DNA of 64,000 nt, taken from Methanobacteriota archaeon (lineage in GTDB: Archaea > Methanobacteriota > Methanobacteria > Methanobacteriales > Methanobacteriaceae). The translations under genes were made by a program, and so were the position numbers. The stretch lies in assembly GCA_029556335.1 (NCBI GenBank), contig JAKQFA010000028.1:124501-188500 (forward strand), written 5' to 3'. The notes under the pieces were generated by a model, which ran no database searches, was not told where the DNA came from, and saw nothing but the letters and a program-made list of their open reading frames with translations. Shown in pieces: positions 20,546 to 29,686 of this stretch; the first letter of the stretch is position 1; the number at the start of each line of letters is the position of its first letter.

Positions 20546-21880
20546 ATGTTAGGCAATCTGGGAAAGAACCTGACCAATACTATGAAGAAACTGGCGGGAA
20601 TGGCCATCATTGATGAAGAAGTGGTCAAAGAAGCCATAAAAGATATACAAAGAGCCCTTATTCAGGCTGATGTTAATATAAAACTGGTTTTAAATCTTTC
20701 CAAAACCATTGAAAAACGTGCTCTGTCAGAAAAGCCCCCTAAGAGAGTGACTCCCAAAGAACATGTGATCAAGATCGTCTATGAAGAACTGGTACATCTT
20801 TTAGGTGAAAAGGCTCCCGAAGTTGAGGTAGAAAGCAAACCCTTCAAAATACTCTTTATGGGATTGCAGGGAAGTGGAAAAACTACTACCATCGGAAAAT
20901 TAGCCCGTTATCTTCAAAAAAAAGGTTTTAACCCCGCCGTTGTATGTACCGATACCTGGAGGCCGGCAGCATATGAACAACTTCGCCAGTTAACTGAAAG
21001 TCTCAGCATCCCACTTTACGGAGATCCTGACAATGAAGATGCATTGGATTTAGCTAAAAAAGGCATTAATAAATTCAAAAAACAGGATATCATCATTGTA
21101 GATACAGCTGGCCGTCATAAAGAAGAACAAGATCTTTTGGATGAAATGAAACAGATATCGACGGTGGTTGATCCAGATGAAGTGATGCTGGTTATCGATG
21201 GCACTATTGGTCAACAAGCACGTGAACAGGCTTTAGCTTTCAGTCAAACCACCGATATCGGCTCTATCACCATCACAAAACTCGATGGATCAGCTAAAGG
21301 GGGTGGAGCCCTTTCAGCCGTGGCCGAAATAGGTGCCCCCATCAAGTTTATTGGAACTGGTGAGCGTATTGAAGATCTGGAGGCATTTGATCCCGACCGT
21401 TTCATCTCCCGACTTTTGGGTATGGGAGATATTAAGACCCTGATAGAGAGGGCAGAGGAAATAGCCGAGGATGATGAAGTGGATATGGAATCCATGGATG
21501 CCATGCTCAGTGGAAAGTTTACCCTCAAGGATATGTACGCCCAGTTTGAAGTTATGAACAAAATGGGTCCCATGCAACAGATCCTTAACATGATGCCCGG
21601 GATGGGAAGCAAGTTACCTAAAAATGCATCCCAAGTAACAGAAGAAAGACTCAACAAGTATCGTGTTCTTATGGACTCCATGACTGAACACGAACTCACT
21701 CATCCTGAAGTAATAAAACAATCCCGAGTTAAACGAATTGCAAAAGGGGCAGGTATGCGTAACGAAGATGTTAAAGAACTTTTAAAATATTATCAAGTTA
21801 CTAAAAAGGCCATTAAAGGATTTGGTAAGCGTAAAATGGGCGGCCCCTTGGGGCAGATGATGAGGCAGATGATGCGTTGA
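20546..21880 (+). CDS. srp54: signal recognition particle 54 kDa protein
   Basis: GTPase that binds signal peptides and 7S RNA to direct proteins to the membrane. Predicted 444 residues with N, G and M domains. GTPase motifs: [15 protein letters not shown] (P-loop, about residue 106), [15 protein letters not shown] and FIGTGER. The C-terminal M domain is Met-rich and ends MRQMMR. A U-rich stretch (eight T) follows the stop. It heads a run of translation-related genes. Confidence 0.98.
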   Translation: MLGNLGKNLTNTMKKLAGMAIIDEEVVKEAIKDIQRALIQADVNIKLVLNLSKTIEKRALSEKPPKRVTPKEHVIKIVYEELVHLLGEKAPEVEVESKPFKILFMGLQGSGKTTTIGKLARYLQKKGFNPAVVCTDTWRPAAYEQLRQLTESLSIPLYGDPDNEDALDLAKKGINKFKKQDIIIVDTAGRHKEEQDLLDEMKQISTVVDPDEVMLVIDGTIGQQAREQALAFSQTTDIGSITITKLDGSAKGGGALSAVAEIGAPIKFIGTGERIEDLEAFDPDRFISRLLGMGDIKTLIERAEEIAEDDEVDMESMDAMLSGKFTLKDMYAQFEVMNKMGPMQQILNMMPGMGSKLPKNASQVTEERLNKYRVLMDSMTEHELTHPEVIKQSRVKRIAKGAGMRNEDVKELLKYYQVTKKAIKGFGKRKMGGPLGQMMRQMMR

Positions 21881-21926
21881 CCTTCATTTTTTTTATTTTA
21901 ATTATATCATTATTGGGTGGATTTTT

Positions 21927-23150
21927 ATGGATTTTATTTTGAAAAATAAGGCTACTCAGATCATGGAACTAACTGATGGTGAGATATGTGACCACTGCCT
22001 CGGCCGTCACCTCTCCAGGGAGTTACCTGGAGAGTCAAATCAGGAAAGAGGCGAATATGTTCGGCATAATCTCTTAGATGGAACAGAAAAATTGCAGGTT
22101 ATTGAAAAATGCCAGATTTGTTCTGGTATTCTTGATAATCTTGATAAAACCCTATTAAATATTTTAGATAGGGTTGGGGAGATAAATGTTGAGTTTTCTA
22201 CATTCTTGGTTGGTTGTCGCCTTCCCCCGGAGATAATGGATAAAGAAAATGATTTGCAAAGGGAAATACAGTTAGAAGTGGAGAGTATTAAAAAAGAATT
22301 CAACCGTGAGTTGGGTAAAATGCTCCATGAACATTGGGGGAAGGAAGTGGATTTCGACAACCCCCATTTGGTGGTGATGGTTGACATCCCCAATAATAGT
22401 GTTGTTCTGCAGATTAATCCACTCTTTATTGAAGGGCGCTACCGGAAACTGGTGAGAAATATTCCCCAAACAAAATGGCCTTGTAGAAAGTGCAAAGGAA
22501 AAGGTTGTGCATTTTGTAATTACACCGGGAAAATGTATGAAGAATCTGTAGAGGAGTTGATATCTCCTCCGGTCTTAAAAGCTACGAAAGGAAGTGAATC
22601 TAAGTTCCATGGTGCGGGAAGGGAAGATATTGATGTTAAAATGTTGGGAAACGGGCGACCATTCGTACTGGAAGTTAAAGAACCCTTAAAACGTAGTTTA
22701 GACCTTAAAAGTCTGGAGGAGGATATAAATAGGTATGGACAGGGCAAAGTAGAGGTTCTGAAACTTAAACCGTCCCAAAAACAGCGCCGAGGTGCCATCA
22801 AAAACTCCTCAACCGATACTTATAAAACTTACCTGGCTTGTGTAGAGTTGGATGAAGCAGTTGATGCCGTAAATCTAGATTCCCTATCTAAATTGAAATT
22901 AATCAAACAGCGCACCCCCATCCGAGTGTCCCATCGCCGGGCTGATAAGGTTAGAAAACGAAGAATTAAGGAGTTGACCTTCACTAAGATTGACGAAAAA
23001 ACCCTGGAATTGATAATTGACTGTGAAGGTGGCTTGTACATAAAAGAACTGATATCTGGTGATGAAGGTAGAACCCAACCTAGTGTGGCATCACTTTTGG
23101 GCATTCCAGCCAGATGTGTGCAGTTGGATGTGATGGAGGTCAACATTTAA
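21927..23150 (+). CDS. pus10: tRNA pseudouridine synthase Pus10
   Basis: Archaeal enzyme making pseudouridine 54 (and often 55) in the T loop of tRNA. Predicted 407 residues. The N-terminal THUMP-containing half has zinc-type cysteines (CDHCLGRH...CQICSG). A second cysteine group, CRKCKGKGCAFC, precedes the catalytic segment GAGREDIDVKMLGNGRPF, which includes the catalytic aspartate. The C-terminus GLYIKELISGDEGRTQPS matches the family. About 46 bases downstream of srp54, so probably cotranscribed. Confidence 0.96.
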   Translation: MDFILKNKATQIMELTDGEICDHCLGRHLSRELPGESNQERGEYVRHNLLDGTEKLQVIEKCQICSGILDNLDKTLLNILDRVGEINVEFSTFLVGCRLPPEIMDKENDLQREIQLEVESIKKEFNRELGKMLHEHWGKEVDFDNPHLVVMVDIPNNSVVLQINPLFIEGRYRKLVRNIPQTKWPCRKCKGKGCAFCNYTGKMYEESVEELISPPVLKATKGSESKFHGAGREDIDVKMLGNGRPFVLEVKEPLKRSLDLKSLEEDINRYGQGKVEVLKLKPSQKQRRGAIKNSSTDTYKTYLACVELDEAVDAVNLDSLSKLKLIKQRTPIRVSHRRADKVRKRRIKELTFTKIDEKTLELIIDCEGGLYIKELISGDEGRTQPSVASLLGIPARCVQLDVMEVNI

Positions 23151-23414
23151 AAAGGTGGAAGGATAGTATTATAAACTCCTGAAATGTATACCTATTCAAC
23201 GTAGACAATAGAAGATGCCCAGCCCATTTCAGCCAAATTAGGGCAGATACAGGGTAATAACTGCTTGATCAGCATGAATGTCATCTGATGGTTAGTTAGG
23301 GTACTATTAGTTGATAAAAGTTGTGAAAGATGTTGGAACTTGTTAGAATTCAGTTTCACTCACCAATGAACAACTAATTTCTTTAAAGTTCTAGTTTATC
23401 ATGGAGGTTTTTAA

Positions 23415-23705
23415 ATGCAAAGATCAAGAGGATCCAGAAGTAAAACGCGACATAAGCTCAAAAAAACAATTAGAGCCGGTAGAACCAATCCCATTACCAA
23501 AAAAATCCAGACTTTCAGTAAAGATGACTTGGTTCATATCATAATAGATCCAAGTGTACAAAAGGGTCAACCTCACCCCCGTTTTCATGGAAAAACTGGT
23601 AAAATATCCCACAAACGAGGTAGAGCCTATATCGTGGAAATAAACGACGGAGATAAAGCAAAAAATCTGATTATAAGGCCCGAACATCTTAAAATCCAAG
23701 AGTGA
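23415..23705 (+). CDS. rpl21e: 50S ribosomal protein L21e
   Basis: Large-subunit ribosomal protein of 96 residues. Typical N-terminus with [14 protein letters not shown], the [15 protein letters not shown] segment and the C-terminal [24 protein letters not shown] lies before the start. The four-gene unit that follows (rpoF, DUF655, ksgA) is a standard euryarchaeal order. Confidence 0.98.
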   Translation: MQRSRGSRSKTRHKLKKTIRAGRTNPITKKIQTFSKDDLVHIIIDPSVQKGQPHPRFHGKTGKISHKRGRAYIVEINDGDKAKNLIIRPEHLKIQE

Positions 23706-23710
23706 TTAGG

Positions 23711-24043
23711 ATGATTGGAAAAAAAGTGTTAGAAACTGATCCAATATCTTTTTGCCAAGTTAAAGAGTTGTTGGAAGAGAGAATGAAGGTCCAAGAACTG
23801 AGTTACGAGCAGAATCTGGCCTTGGATCATGTTACCAAATTTTCCAAAATTTCGGTAGAATCTGCCCAGAAAATGATTGCTGAATTAGAAGAAACTATAA
23901 AAACCAATCTAGCCGTTAAAATGGCAGATATAATGCCTGAAGATATGGCTGATATGAGGCTCATGTTCTCTAAAGAAAGAGGCACCCATAAAAAAGCAGA
24001 TTTGGATAAAATACTAGAAATTATAGACAAATACCGGGAATAA
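23711..24043 (+). CDS. rpoF: DNA-directed RNA polymerase subunit F (Rpb4-like)
   Basis: Stalk subunit that pairs with RpoE/Rpb7 on archaeal RNA polymerase. Predicted 110 residues starting MIGKKVLETDPISFCQVKEL. The HRDC-like helical domain (YEQNLALDHVTKFSKI, then MADMRLMFSKERG) is clear. ATG 23711 follows the L21e stop by five bases and uses the GTGATTAGG overlapping that stop; a GTG at 23702 is less likely. Next to rpl21e and DUF655 as in most Euryarchaeota. Confidence 0.95.
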   Translation: MIGKKVLETDPISFCQVKELLEERMKVQELSYEQNLALDHVTKFSKISVESAQKMIAELEETIKTNLAVKMADIMPEDMADMRLMFSKERGTHKKADLDKILEIIDKYRE

Positions 24044-24089
24044 AACCATAATTTACTGAATTTAATATTCCCTGGAGATGTATGGTCAT

Positions 24090-24671
24090 ATGGAAGATTA
24101 TGCAATAATACTTGATTTTCTCCCACTGGGATATGTGGATGAGGGTACAACCACTTATAAACGAAAACCAGTAGCACAAGCCATAGGTACTGAAGAGTTC
24201 ACCCTTCTAGAGCTGAGTCCCAAAGATGGAATAGCACTTAACATACTTCAAAAGGTGTACATTGGAGCCGGGAAAAGGGATGAAATATCTAGGGTAAACC
24301 GCCGGATCCCCTACGAAAAATTGACTTCCACCGCTAAAATTGAACTTAGTTACATTATAGAAGAGATTGTGAAGGAGAAAGAAGATAAATTTGTCCATTT
24401 CTTCAATGAATCCGGACCAATATCTCTTAGATTACACCAAATCGAGCTTTTGCCAGGTATTGGTAAGAAACATATGGCAGACATCCTTGAGGCCAGGAAA
24501 AAAGGTCCTTTTAAAAGTTTTGACGATATAAAAAAGAGGGTTCCCATGATATCCGACCCTATGAAACTCATCTCCAAACGAATCGTAATGGAGCTGGAGT
24601 CCCATGAAGCCAAGGGTAAAAGAAAATACGTCATTTTCACCCGGCCCCCTAAAAGGAAACCCCAACCCTGA
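24090..24671 (+). CDS. DUF655 helix-hairpin-helix protein
   Basis: Predicted 193 residues, a conserved archaeal family, probably RNA- or DNA-binding. The N-terminal domain reads EDYAIILDFLPLGYVDEG and contains an OB-like core with YIGAGKRDEISRVNRRI. The C-terminal half has a helix-hairpin-helix (LLPGIGKKHMADILEARKKG, about residues 133-152) and a basic tail. ATG 24090 is preferred because GGAGAT lies ten bases upstream; ATG 24078 has that site directly against it. Always near rpoF and ksgA, which suggests a role in ribosome or RNA maturation. Confidence 0.88.
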   Translation: MEDYAIILDFLPLGYVDEGTTTYKRKPVAQAIGTEEFTLLELSPKDGIALNILQKVYIGAGKRDEISRVNRRIPYEKLTSTAKIELSYIIEEIVKEKEDKFVHFFNESGPISLRLHQIELLPGIGKKHMADILEARKKGPFKSFDDIKKRVPMISDPMKLISKRIVMELESHEAKGKRKYVIFTRPPKRKPQP

Positions 24672-24676
24672 AGGAA

Positions 24677-25513
24677 ATGTTATACAGGGAAACAAGAGAT
24701 ATACTTAAAAGACACCAGATTCAGCTGAATAAACGAAAAAGTCAGCATTATCTGGTGAATTCTTCTATTTTAGATCGGATTATTCAGAAAGCAGACCTCT
24801 CTATCTCTGACACTGTTCTGGATATTGGTGCCGGAATTGGTACCCTCACAATTCCCCTTTCAGAAGAAGTTGAAAAGGTAGTGGCCATAGAACGGGACCC
24901 CCACATAGCCGATGTCCTCAGAGAAAGGCTGAAAAATGAAAAAATAACTAATGTCGATGTGTTGGAGGGTGATGCAACTCGTTTGAAGTTACCAGCCTTC
25001 AACAAAGTGGTTTCTAATCTTCCTTATCAGATTTCTTCACCAATAACCTTTCGACTTTTGGAATACGATTTTGAATTTGCAATTTTAATGTATCAGCTGG
25101 AGTTTGCAGAGAGGATGGTGGCCAAGCCAGGGGATTCAAAATACTCCCGGCTATCGGTTATGATCAACCTGAAGGCCAATGTAGAGAAATTATTTACAGT
25201 CCCTAAAGGAGCGTTTATACCCCGGCCACGAGTATCTTCAGCTGTGGTGAAGTTGAAGCCCAAAAAAGATGTCTACTTGGATGAATTTTTCTTCAAAATT
25301 ACCCGGGCACTTTTTCAGCACAAACGTAAGAAGGCCAAGAAAGCACTGCTTGATTCATATCATGAATGGGCCCCGGATAAAAAAGTTGCTAGAGAAATGT
25401 TATCCAGAATAGACCCCAAATTAATGGAAAAACGGCCATTTCAGATGCACCCCGAAAACATTATAAAGATCTCCATGGAACTGAAAATACTAATGGCTAA
25501 GAACAAATTATAA
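24677..25513 (+). CDS. ksgA: 16S rRNA dimethyladenosine transferase
   Basis: SAM-dependent enzyme that dimethylates two adjacent adenosines in the 3' terminal hairpin of 16S rRNA. Predicted 278 residues. The SAM motif VLDIGAGIGTLTIPL and the catalytic VVSNLPYQISSPIT are complete. The N-terminal KRKSQHYLVN segment and the C-terminal helical domain are typical. It begins six bases after DUF655, so it is translationally linked. Confidence 0.97.
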   Translation: MLYRETRDILKRHQIQLNKRKSQHYLVNSSILDRIIQKADLSISDTVLDIGAGIGTLTIPLSEEVEKVVAIERDPHIADVLRERLKNEKITNVDVLEGDATRLKLPAFNKVVSNLPYQISSPITFRLLEYDFEFAILMYQLEFAERMVAKPGDSKYSRLSVMINLKANVEKLFTVPKGAFIPRPRVSSAVVKLKPKKDVYLDEFFFKITRALFQHKRKKAKKALLDSYHEWAPDKKVAREMLSRIDPKLMEKRPFQMHPENIIKISMELKILMAKNKL

Positions 25514-25562
25514 TTATTGAATCAACTGGATAACCCAATAAGAATTTAGGGAGAGATTATCA

Positions 25563-25880
25563 ATGGAAAAAAATCCTTATAAAATCTTTCAGAAAGAATG
25601 TCCAGATTTAGCAGAAATTTTCCAGGGATTAGTAGATGTTCAACGTTCCAGGAAGGGGTTGGATCCTAAGACCAAGCAATTAATAAACATTGCCATTCAG
25701 ACCGCCCACTCCAATGCCCAAGGTGTGAAGTTACACGCCCAAATGGCCCAAAAAATCGGAGCCAATCGGGAAGAAGTTAAAGGGGCCGTGGTTATGAATT
25801 TACATCTTTCAGGACTCTCCACAGTTCTTAACTGTCTTCCGGCAGCTCTTGACGGCTATGACCGGGTGTCAACTGATTAG
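25563..25880 (+). CDS. carboxymuconolactone decarboxylase/AhpD-fold protein lacking catalytic cysteines
   Basis: Predicted 105-residue all-helical protein with the CMD/AhpD fold: DPKTKQLINIAIQTAH, then NAQGVKLHAQMAQKIGANREEV. In active AhpD-type enzymes the segment before the conserved His carries a CxxC thiol pair; here the positions read NAQG with no cysteine, so disulfide chemistry is not possible. It is likely a binding protein or a gamma-CMD-like homologue. The only cysteines are near the N-terminus (KECPDL) and in the last helix (LNCLPA). Start ATG 25563 follows a GGGAGAG site. It sits between ksgA and the methyltransferase. Confidence 0.82.
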   Translation: MEKNPYKIFQKECPDLAEIFQGLVDVQRSRKGLDPKTKQLINIAIQTAHSNAQGVKLHAQMAQKIGANREEVKGAVVMNLHLSGLSTVLNCLPAALDGYDRVSTD

Positions 25881-25908
25881 AATAAACTAAAGATTCCTGG
25901 TGAGAATT

Positions 25909-26505
25909 ATGTTAGAATATAAGGGATTGTATTTCAACACCCACCCCCAAGTCTATGAACCTGCTGAAGACAGCTTTTTGCTGGCTGAACACCTTGAATT
26001 AAATCGTGGCGATGAAGTTCTTGAAATAGGAACGGGCACCGGATTAATCACTGTTTGTGCCGCCAGGAAGGTGGCATGGGTGGTGGCCACCGATGTCAAT
26101 CCCTATGCAATCAAATGTGCCTCCAAGAATCTGATTACCAACCGAACCTTCAACGTGGAATTACGTGAAGGAAATCTTTTCGAACCAGTCATGGGAGAAA
26201 AATTTGACCTCATCCTCTTCAACACCCCCTACTTACCCACCCACGAAGATGAAGAATTGGATGAGGATATAAACACGGCATGGAATGGAGGTAGCGACGG
26301 GAGAAAAATTATAGATAATTTTTTAGATGCCTTATGCGATCATATCCGTGAGGGGGGTCGGGTTCAGTTGGTGCAGTCTTCCCTCTCTGGCGTGGAAAAG
26401 ACCATTGAAAGATTAGAGGAGATGGGATTCCAAGCAAAGGTAACTGCTCGGAAAAAATGTTTTTTTGAAGAAATAGTGGTTATCACCGGGAAATTAAGCT
26501 CCTGA
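25909..26505 (+). CDS. HemK/PrmC-like protein (Mtq2-type) methyltransferase
   Basis: SAM-dependent methyltransferase of the HemK family; archaeal members methylate the GGQ glutamine of release factor aRF1 with a Trm112-like partner. Predicted 198 residues, the short form without the bacterial N-terminal domain. SAM motif VLEIGTGTGLITVCAA and catalytic LILFNTPYLPT (NTPY in place of NPPY) are clear. ATG 25909 follows GGTGA; the GTG at 25900 is less likely. The target is inferred from the family. Confidence 0.85.
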   Translation: MLEYKGLYFNTHPQVYEPAEDSFLLAEHLELNRGDEVLEIGTGTGLITVCAARKVAWVVATDVNPYAIKCASKNLITNRTFNVELREGNLFEPVMGEKFDLILFNTPYLPTHEDEELDEDINTAWNGGSDGRKIIDNFLDALCDHIREGGRVQLVQSSLSGVEKTIERLEEMGFQAKVTARKKCFFEEIVVITGKLSS

Positions 26506-26566
26506 CTTGAATGTTTTATTCACCCAAGTTTATACAACCCTCAATACAAGAGCAACGCCATTAAGG

Positions 26567-27580
26567 CTAAATACATACCTTGAAAACGAAATTACAAGGT
26601 TGAGGAGTTAAATACTGGGTTTTGATATTTTCAACTGGTGTGTTTTTGGAAAATCTGCCAATATAAACATCGAAGGCTTCATCAGAATTTCCAGAAGAAA
26701 AAACATGGAGCCATATGGTTGCACTTTCTTTTCCACCCAGGAGTTGTGAAAGTTTGTCATTCAAGTGCTGGGGAGATGTGGTAAACATAAATCGAAGGTC
26801 TGTGAGGTTTTGTGTGGAATCCAGTATCCAACAGGCTGACTTATCCAATATTTGGGGAGGATCTGTCATAAGATAGATATCTGTAGTTTTGATATCATTT
26901 TGAGTTATAGTAAAAGGTTTACATTTCCATCCAGGCTTATTATAACCTGGTTCCTGCCAGGGATGTTGAAAATTGAGTGTGAGATTACAATGGGGACATA
27001 TTGGTTGTGTTAATTCTGTGGCTGATGCATCCGATGCAGGGTGAGATATGATGGATGTTAATTTATTGCCCATCATATAATCACACATTACGATGCGGTT
27101 TATGATGAGAATATCACTTGCTGTTTCCCCGTGTTCTTGGTCACTGATTGTGATGGTATTCAGGGAACTGTCCCGGGGAGATACTATCATGGTCGATTTT
27201 AAGCCAAATGGGAGTACTTTACCATCCATAAGCTCATTATAGTTTTCTGCCAGCTTTAGAATCTTCTTCATGCTCAAAGTTTGGTTTACTGTTCCAGTGG
27301 CAGGATCAATTTGTGCCAATCCGGGTTTGACCATGGACATTGGAAGATGACCTTCTTCCCAGTTTTCCGGAGATCCGGGTGTATTCAATAATATATTTAT
27401 ATTTTCCGTTACTATTCTCTCCAATGAATGTATATAAGAAGCTTCATCCATTTTGGAACTAACCATGTCCATTGCATTTGCAGAAACTCCTAAAAGTACA
27501 GTGAAAACCACCATGGCCAGTAATAAATCCATGGATAATACTTGACCCCCCTCTTTATCTGGTCCATCGTTCCCAGACAT
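26567..27580 (-). CDS. pilin-like exported protein with cysteine cluster
   Basis: Predicted 337 residues, unknown function. The N-terminus is a charged leader, Gly-Gly-Gln, then a long hydrophobic helix (GGQVLSMDLLLAMVVF, about residues 11-38). This resembles a class III (type IV pilin-like) signal with processing before Gln. The remaining 300 residues would lie outside. They contain a CPHCN...WKC cluster (about 211-236) and no known domain. It follows the partner gene by nine bases, so the two form an operon. The fold may be archaellin/pilin-like, but only the N-terminus supports that. Confidence 0.65.
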   Translation of the reverse strand: MSGNDGPDKEGGQVLSMDLLLAMVVFTVLLGVSANAMDMVSSKMDEASYIHSLERIVTENINILLNTPGSPENWEEGHLPMSMVKPGLAQIDPATGTVNQTLSMKKILKLAENYNELMDGKVLPFGLKSTMIVSPRDSSLNTITISDQEHGETASDILIINRIVMCDYMMGNKLTSIISHPASDASATELTQPICPHCNLTLNFQHPWQEPGYNKPGWKCKPFTITQNDIKTTDIYLMTDPPQILDKSACWILDSTQNLTDLRFMFTTSPQHLNDKLSQLLGGKESATIWLHVFSSGNSDEAFDVYIGRFSKNTPVENIKTQYLTPQPCNFVFKVCI

Positions 27581-27589
27581 GTAATCACA

Positions 27590-28567
27590 CTAAATCAGGG
27601 GCAATCCATACTTTTTCCGGTGGGAGTCATCTAAAAATAGTTGAAATATGAGATTTTCCTCTTGATGATATTGAATACTTACCCCCGGATAGATTTCACC
27701 ACCCTCTCCAAATAAAACGTGGTCCACAGAACAGGGGGCAGTATCAGATTGATTGTTGGTTGGAGGTGGTAAAATGAAAACTTCAAGTCCCTGATGAGGA
27801 CAAGTGTTCTTCCCTTCCAATCTACACAAGTAACAAGCCCCATCATTACTTTCATGATAGAATCCATTATCAAGGCAGTTTTTCAGGGTCTCCATGGTAA
27901 CCGGATCTCCATGGCAGACGAATGGATCGTAGGGACATTGGTTAATGAATAAAGGTGAACTGGCATTTTCATAAACCATCCCATTCTTTTCCCCCCTTTG
28001 TTCTAAATACAACACCAAACTATGGGCATAGTAAATTCTACTACCGTTTATGGAGGCTCCGCCATATTCATTACATTTAACAAAGGGCAGAGGATCGGGA
28101 AGGGGATCATAAGGATCGATTATTGAAATTTTCTGTTGAAGTATCTCTTGATGTGAAACATTATCCTTCTGAACTACCACTAGGGATGTTAACTCCACTT
28201 CAAAGGGGTCATCAGATTCTTTGATTGATAGTACTGTGCAGTTCACTTGTAATCCACATTTATCATAATTTTGTGTAATTTGATCAACTTTAAATTGCAA
28301 ATTATCCCTGGTTATTTTTCTAACATCAATAAAAGGTTTTTTTGAGCTAATAACAAAATAAGCTTCTTCTTTTAATACCTGACGGGTCAGGCGTGGAATA
28401 TTGAATTCCAAATCCTGGAAGACCTGCAGGATTTTTTCAGACTCCATAATTTGAACTTCCGATTCAGTGTCCTCGTAATTCAACTCAACAAGCACTATAA
28501 ACAATATTAAAACGGGTAATATCAGTAAAAAAGACGTTCCAGTCATTACATAGCCATCATTGTCCAT
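27590..28567 (-). CDS. pilin-like exported cysteine-rich protein
   Basis: Predicted 325 residues, unknown function. A short acidic leader (DNDGYVMTG) is followed by a hydrophobic helix (about residues 10-27, TSFLLILPVLILFIVLVE), then a coiled or helical stalk and a cysteine-rich outer part with CPYDPFVC, CYLCRL, NTCPHQG and CSVDH (about 215-285). The leader-plus-helix plan is pilin-like. GGAGATG lies six bases before ATG 28567. First gene of a two-gene unit with the pilin-like protein downstream. Disulfides or metal binding are possible. No database family is recognised. Confidence 0.65.
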   Translation of the reverse strand: MDNDGYVMTGTSFLLILPVLILFIVLVELNYEDTESEVQIMESEKILQVFQDLEFNIPRLTRQVLKEEAYFVISSKKPFIDVRKITRDNLQFKVDQITQNYDKCGLQVNCTVLSIKESDDPFEVELTSLVVVQKDNVSHQEILQQKISIIDPYDPLPDPLPFVKCNEYGGASINGSRIYYAHSLVLYLEQRGEKNGMVYENASSPLFINQCPYDPFVCHGDPVTMETLKNCLDNGFYHESNDGACYLCRLEGKNTCPHQGLEVFILPPPTNNQSDTAPCSVDHVLFGEGGEIYPGVSIQYHQEENLIFQLFLDDSHRKKYGLPLI

Positions 28568-28860
28568 CTCGGCATCTCCTAATTTTATTTTTACCCCCCC
28601 ACAATAATACTACTAATTATTATTAAAGTAATACTATTTAAGTTTAGTCCACACAAAAATACAGAGAAAAAACCCTTAATAATAATTTTTTAAATATAAT
28701 TCATAAATAGATTAATAGGTGAAAAAGTAGGATATGAGTGGTAAGGTAACACTTTCAGATTAAGTATTAACCTCTTTTGAGATATTAAAACCATTCAAAG
28801 AACTATTTACTAGTTAATAAAAAATAGTAGTTACACAAATTTTTACTATGGAGGTTCAGA

Positions 28861-29259
28861 ATGAAAGATATTGTACGGGGCTGGCGTCACATTCCCCAAC
28901 GTTACAATCTCATAGGGTCAAAATGTAACCATTGTGGGGCGGTTTATTTCCCTGTAAGGGTAATATGTCCAGAGTGTAGAAGAAAAGGCAAATTAGAGGA
29001 AATAAAACTAAGTGGAAAAGGAAAAATTCACACATACTCCGTTATACACACCCCCACAGGTGATTTCAAACTAATTTCACCCTATGTAGTGGCCATTATA
29101 GAGTTAGAGGAAGGAACTAAAATAACCAGTCAAATTGTGGATTCCGATGGAGACAACATAAAAATTGGTGACGAAGTAGAACTTGTATTTAGAAAAATCA
29201 GAGAAGAAGGCGAAGATGGAGTGATATCTTATGGATACAAATTCAAACTTAAAAAGTGA
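28861..29259 (+). CDS. DUF35 zinc-ribbon/OB-fold protein
   Basis: Predicted 132 residues. A rubredoxin-like zinc ribbon (CNHCGAVYFPVRVICPEC, about residues 21-38) is followed by an OB fold (GKIHTYSVIHTPTG...PYVVAIIELEEG). In archaea such proteins scaffold acetoacetyl-CoA thiolase and HMG-CoA synthase to channel acetoacetyl-CoA into the mevalonate route. Those partner genes are not adjacent here, so that role is inferred. GGAGGTTCAG precedes the start. It overlaps cfbA by 29 bases. Confidence 0.9.
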   Translation: MKDIVRGWRHIPQRYNLIGSKCNHCGAVYFPVRVICPECRRKGKLEEIKLSGKGKIHTYSVIHTPTGDFKLISPYVVAIIELEEGTKITSQIVDSDGDNIKIGDEVELVFRKIREEGEDGVISYGYKFKLKK

Positions 29260-29686
29260 CGTGGGAGTAGTATTAGTTGGTCATGGAAGCCGGTTGCCCT
29301 ATGGTAAGGATGTTTTAATCCAATTAGCACAGATATACAATGAGAATACCAACCACCACGTAGAAATAGGATTTATGAATATGGACAAGCCATCCATACC
29401 CACATCCATAAATAAACTGGCGGATATGGGAGTGAAAAAGATAGTGGTTACCCCCGTCTTTCTGGCTGACGGTGTTCACACCACCCAAGACATTCCCCGA
29501 ATTCTGGGCCTGGACAATGGAAACGAATCCCAGGAGCACAACCACCATCACCACCACCATCACCACCACGAAGAAGAAGAAGAGGAACATATCCATTTCC
29601 ACGGCGAGATCATCTACACTAAACCACTTGGTGCAGACCGCCGTATAGCAGATATAATTAAAGATCGGGTAGATAATGCCCTCTAA
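29231..29686 (+). CDS. cfbA: sirohydrochlorin nickel/cobalt chelatase with His-rich insert
   Basis: Class II chelatase (CbiX small form) inserting Ni2+ for coenzyme F430 or Co2+ for cobalamin into sirohydrochlorin. Predicted 151 residues. N-terminal VVLVGHGSRLPYG holds the catalytic His; VVTPVFLADGVHTTQDIP holds the second. Between them and the C-terminal strand lies a nine-His run followed by six Glu and HIHFHGE (about residues 101-120), likely a metal store or delivery site. The ATG inside the DUF35 gene is the start since GGAGTGAT precedes it. Overlap with thiL is 11 bases. Confidence 0.94.
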   Translation: MDTNSNLKSDVGVVLVGHGSRLPYGKDVLIQLAQIYNENTNHHVEIGFMNMDKPSIPTSINKLADMGVKKIVVTPVFLADGVHTTQDIPRILGLDNGNESQEHNHHHHHHHHHEEEEEEHIHFHGEIIYTKPLGADRRIADIIKDRVDNAL

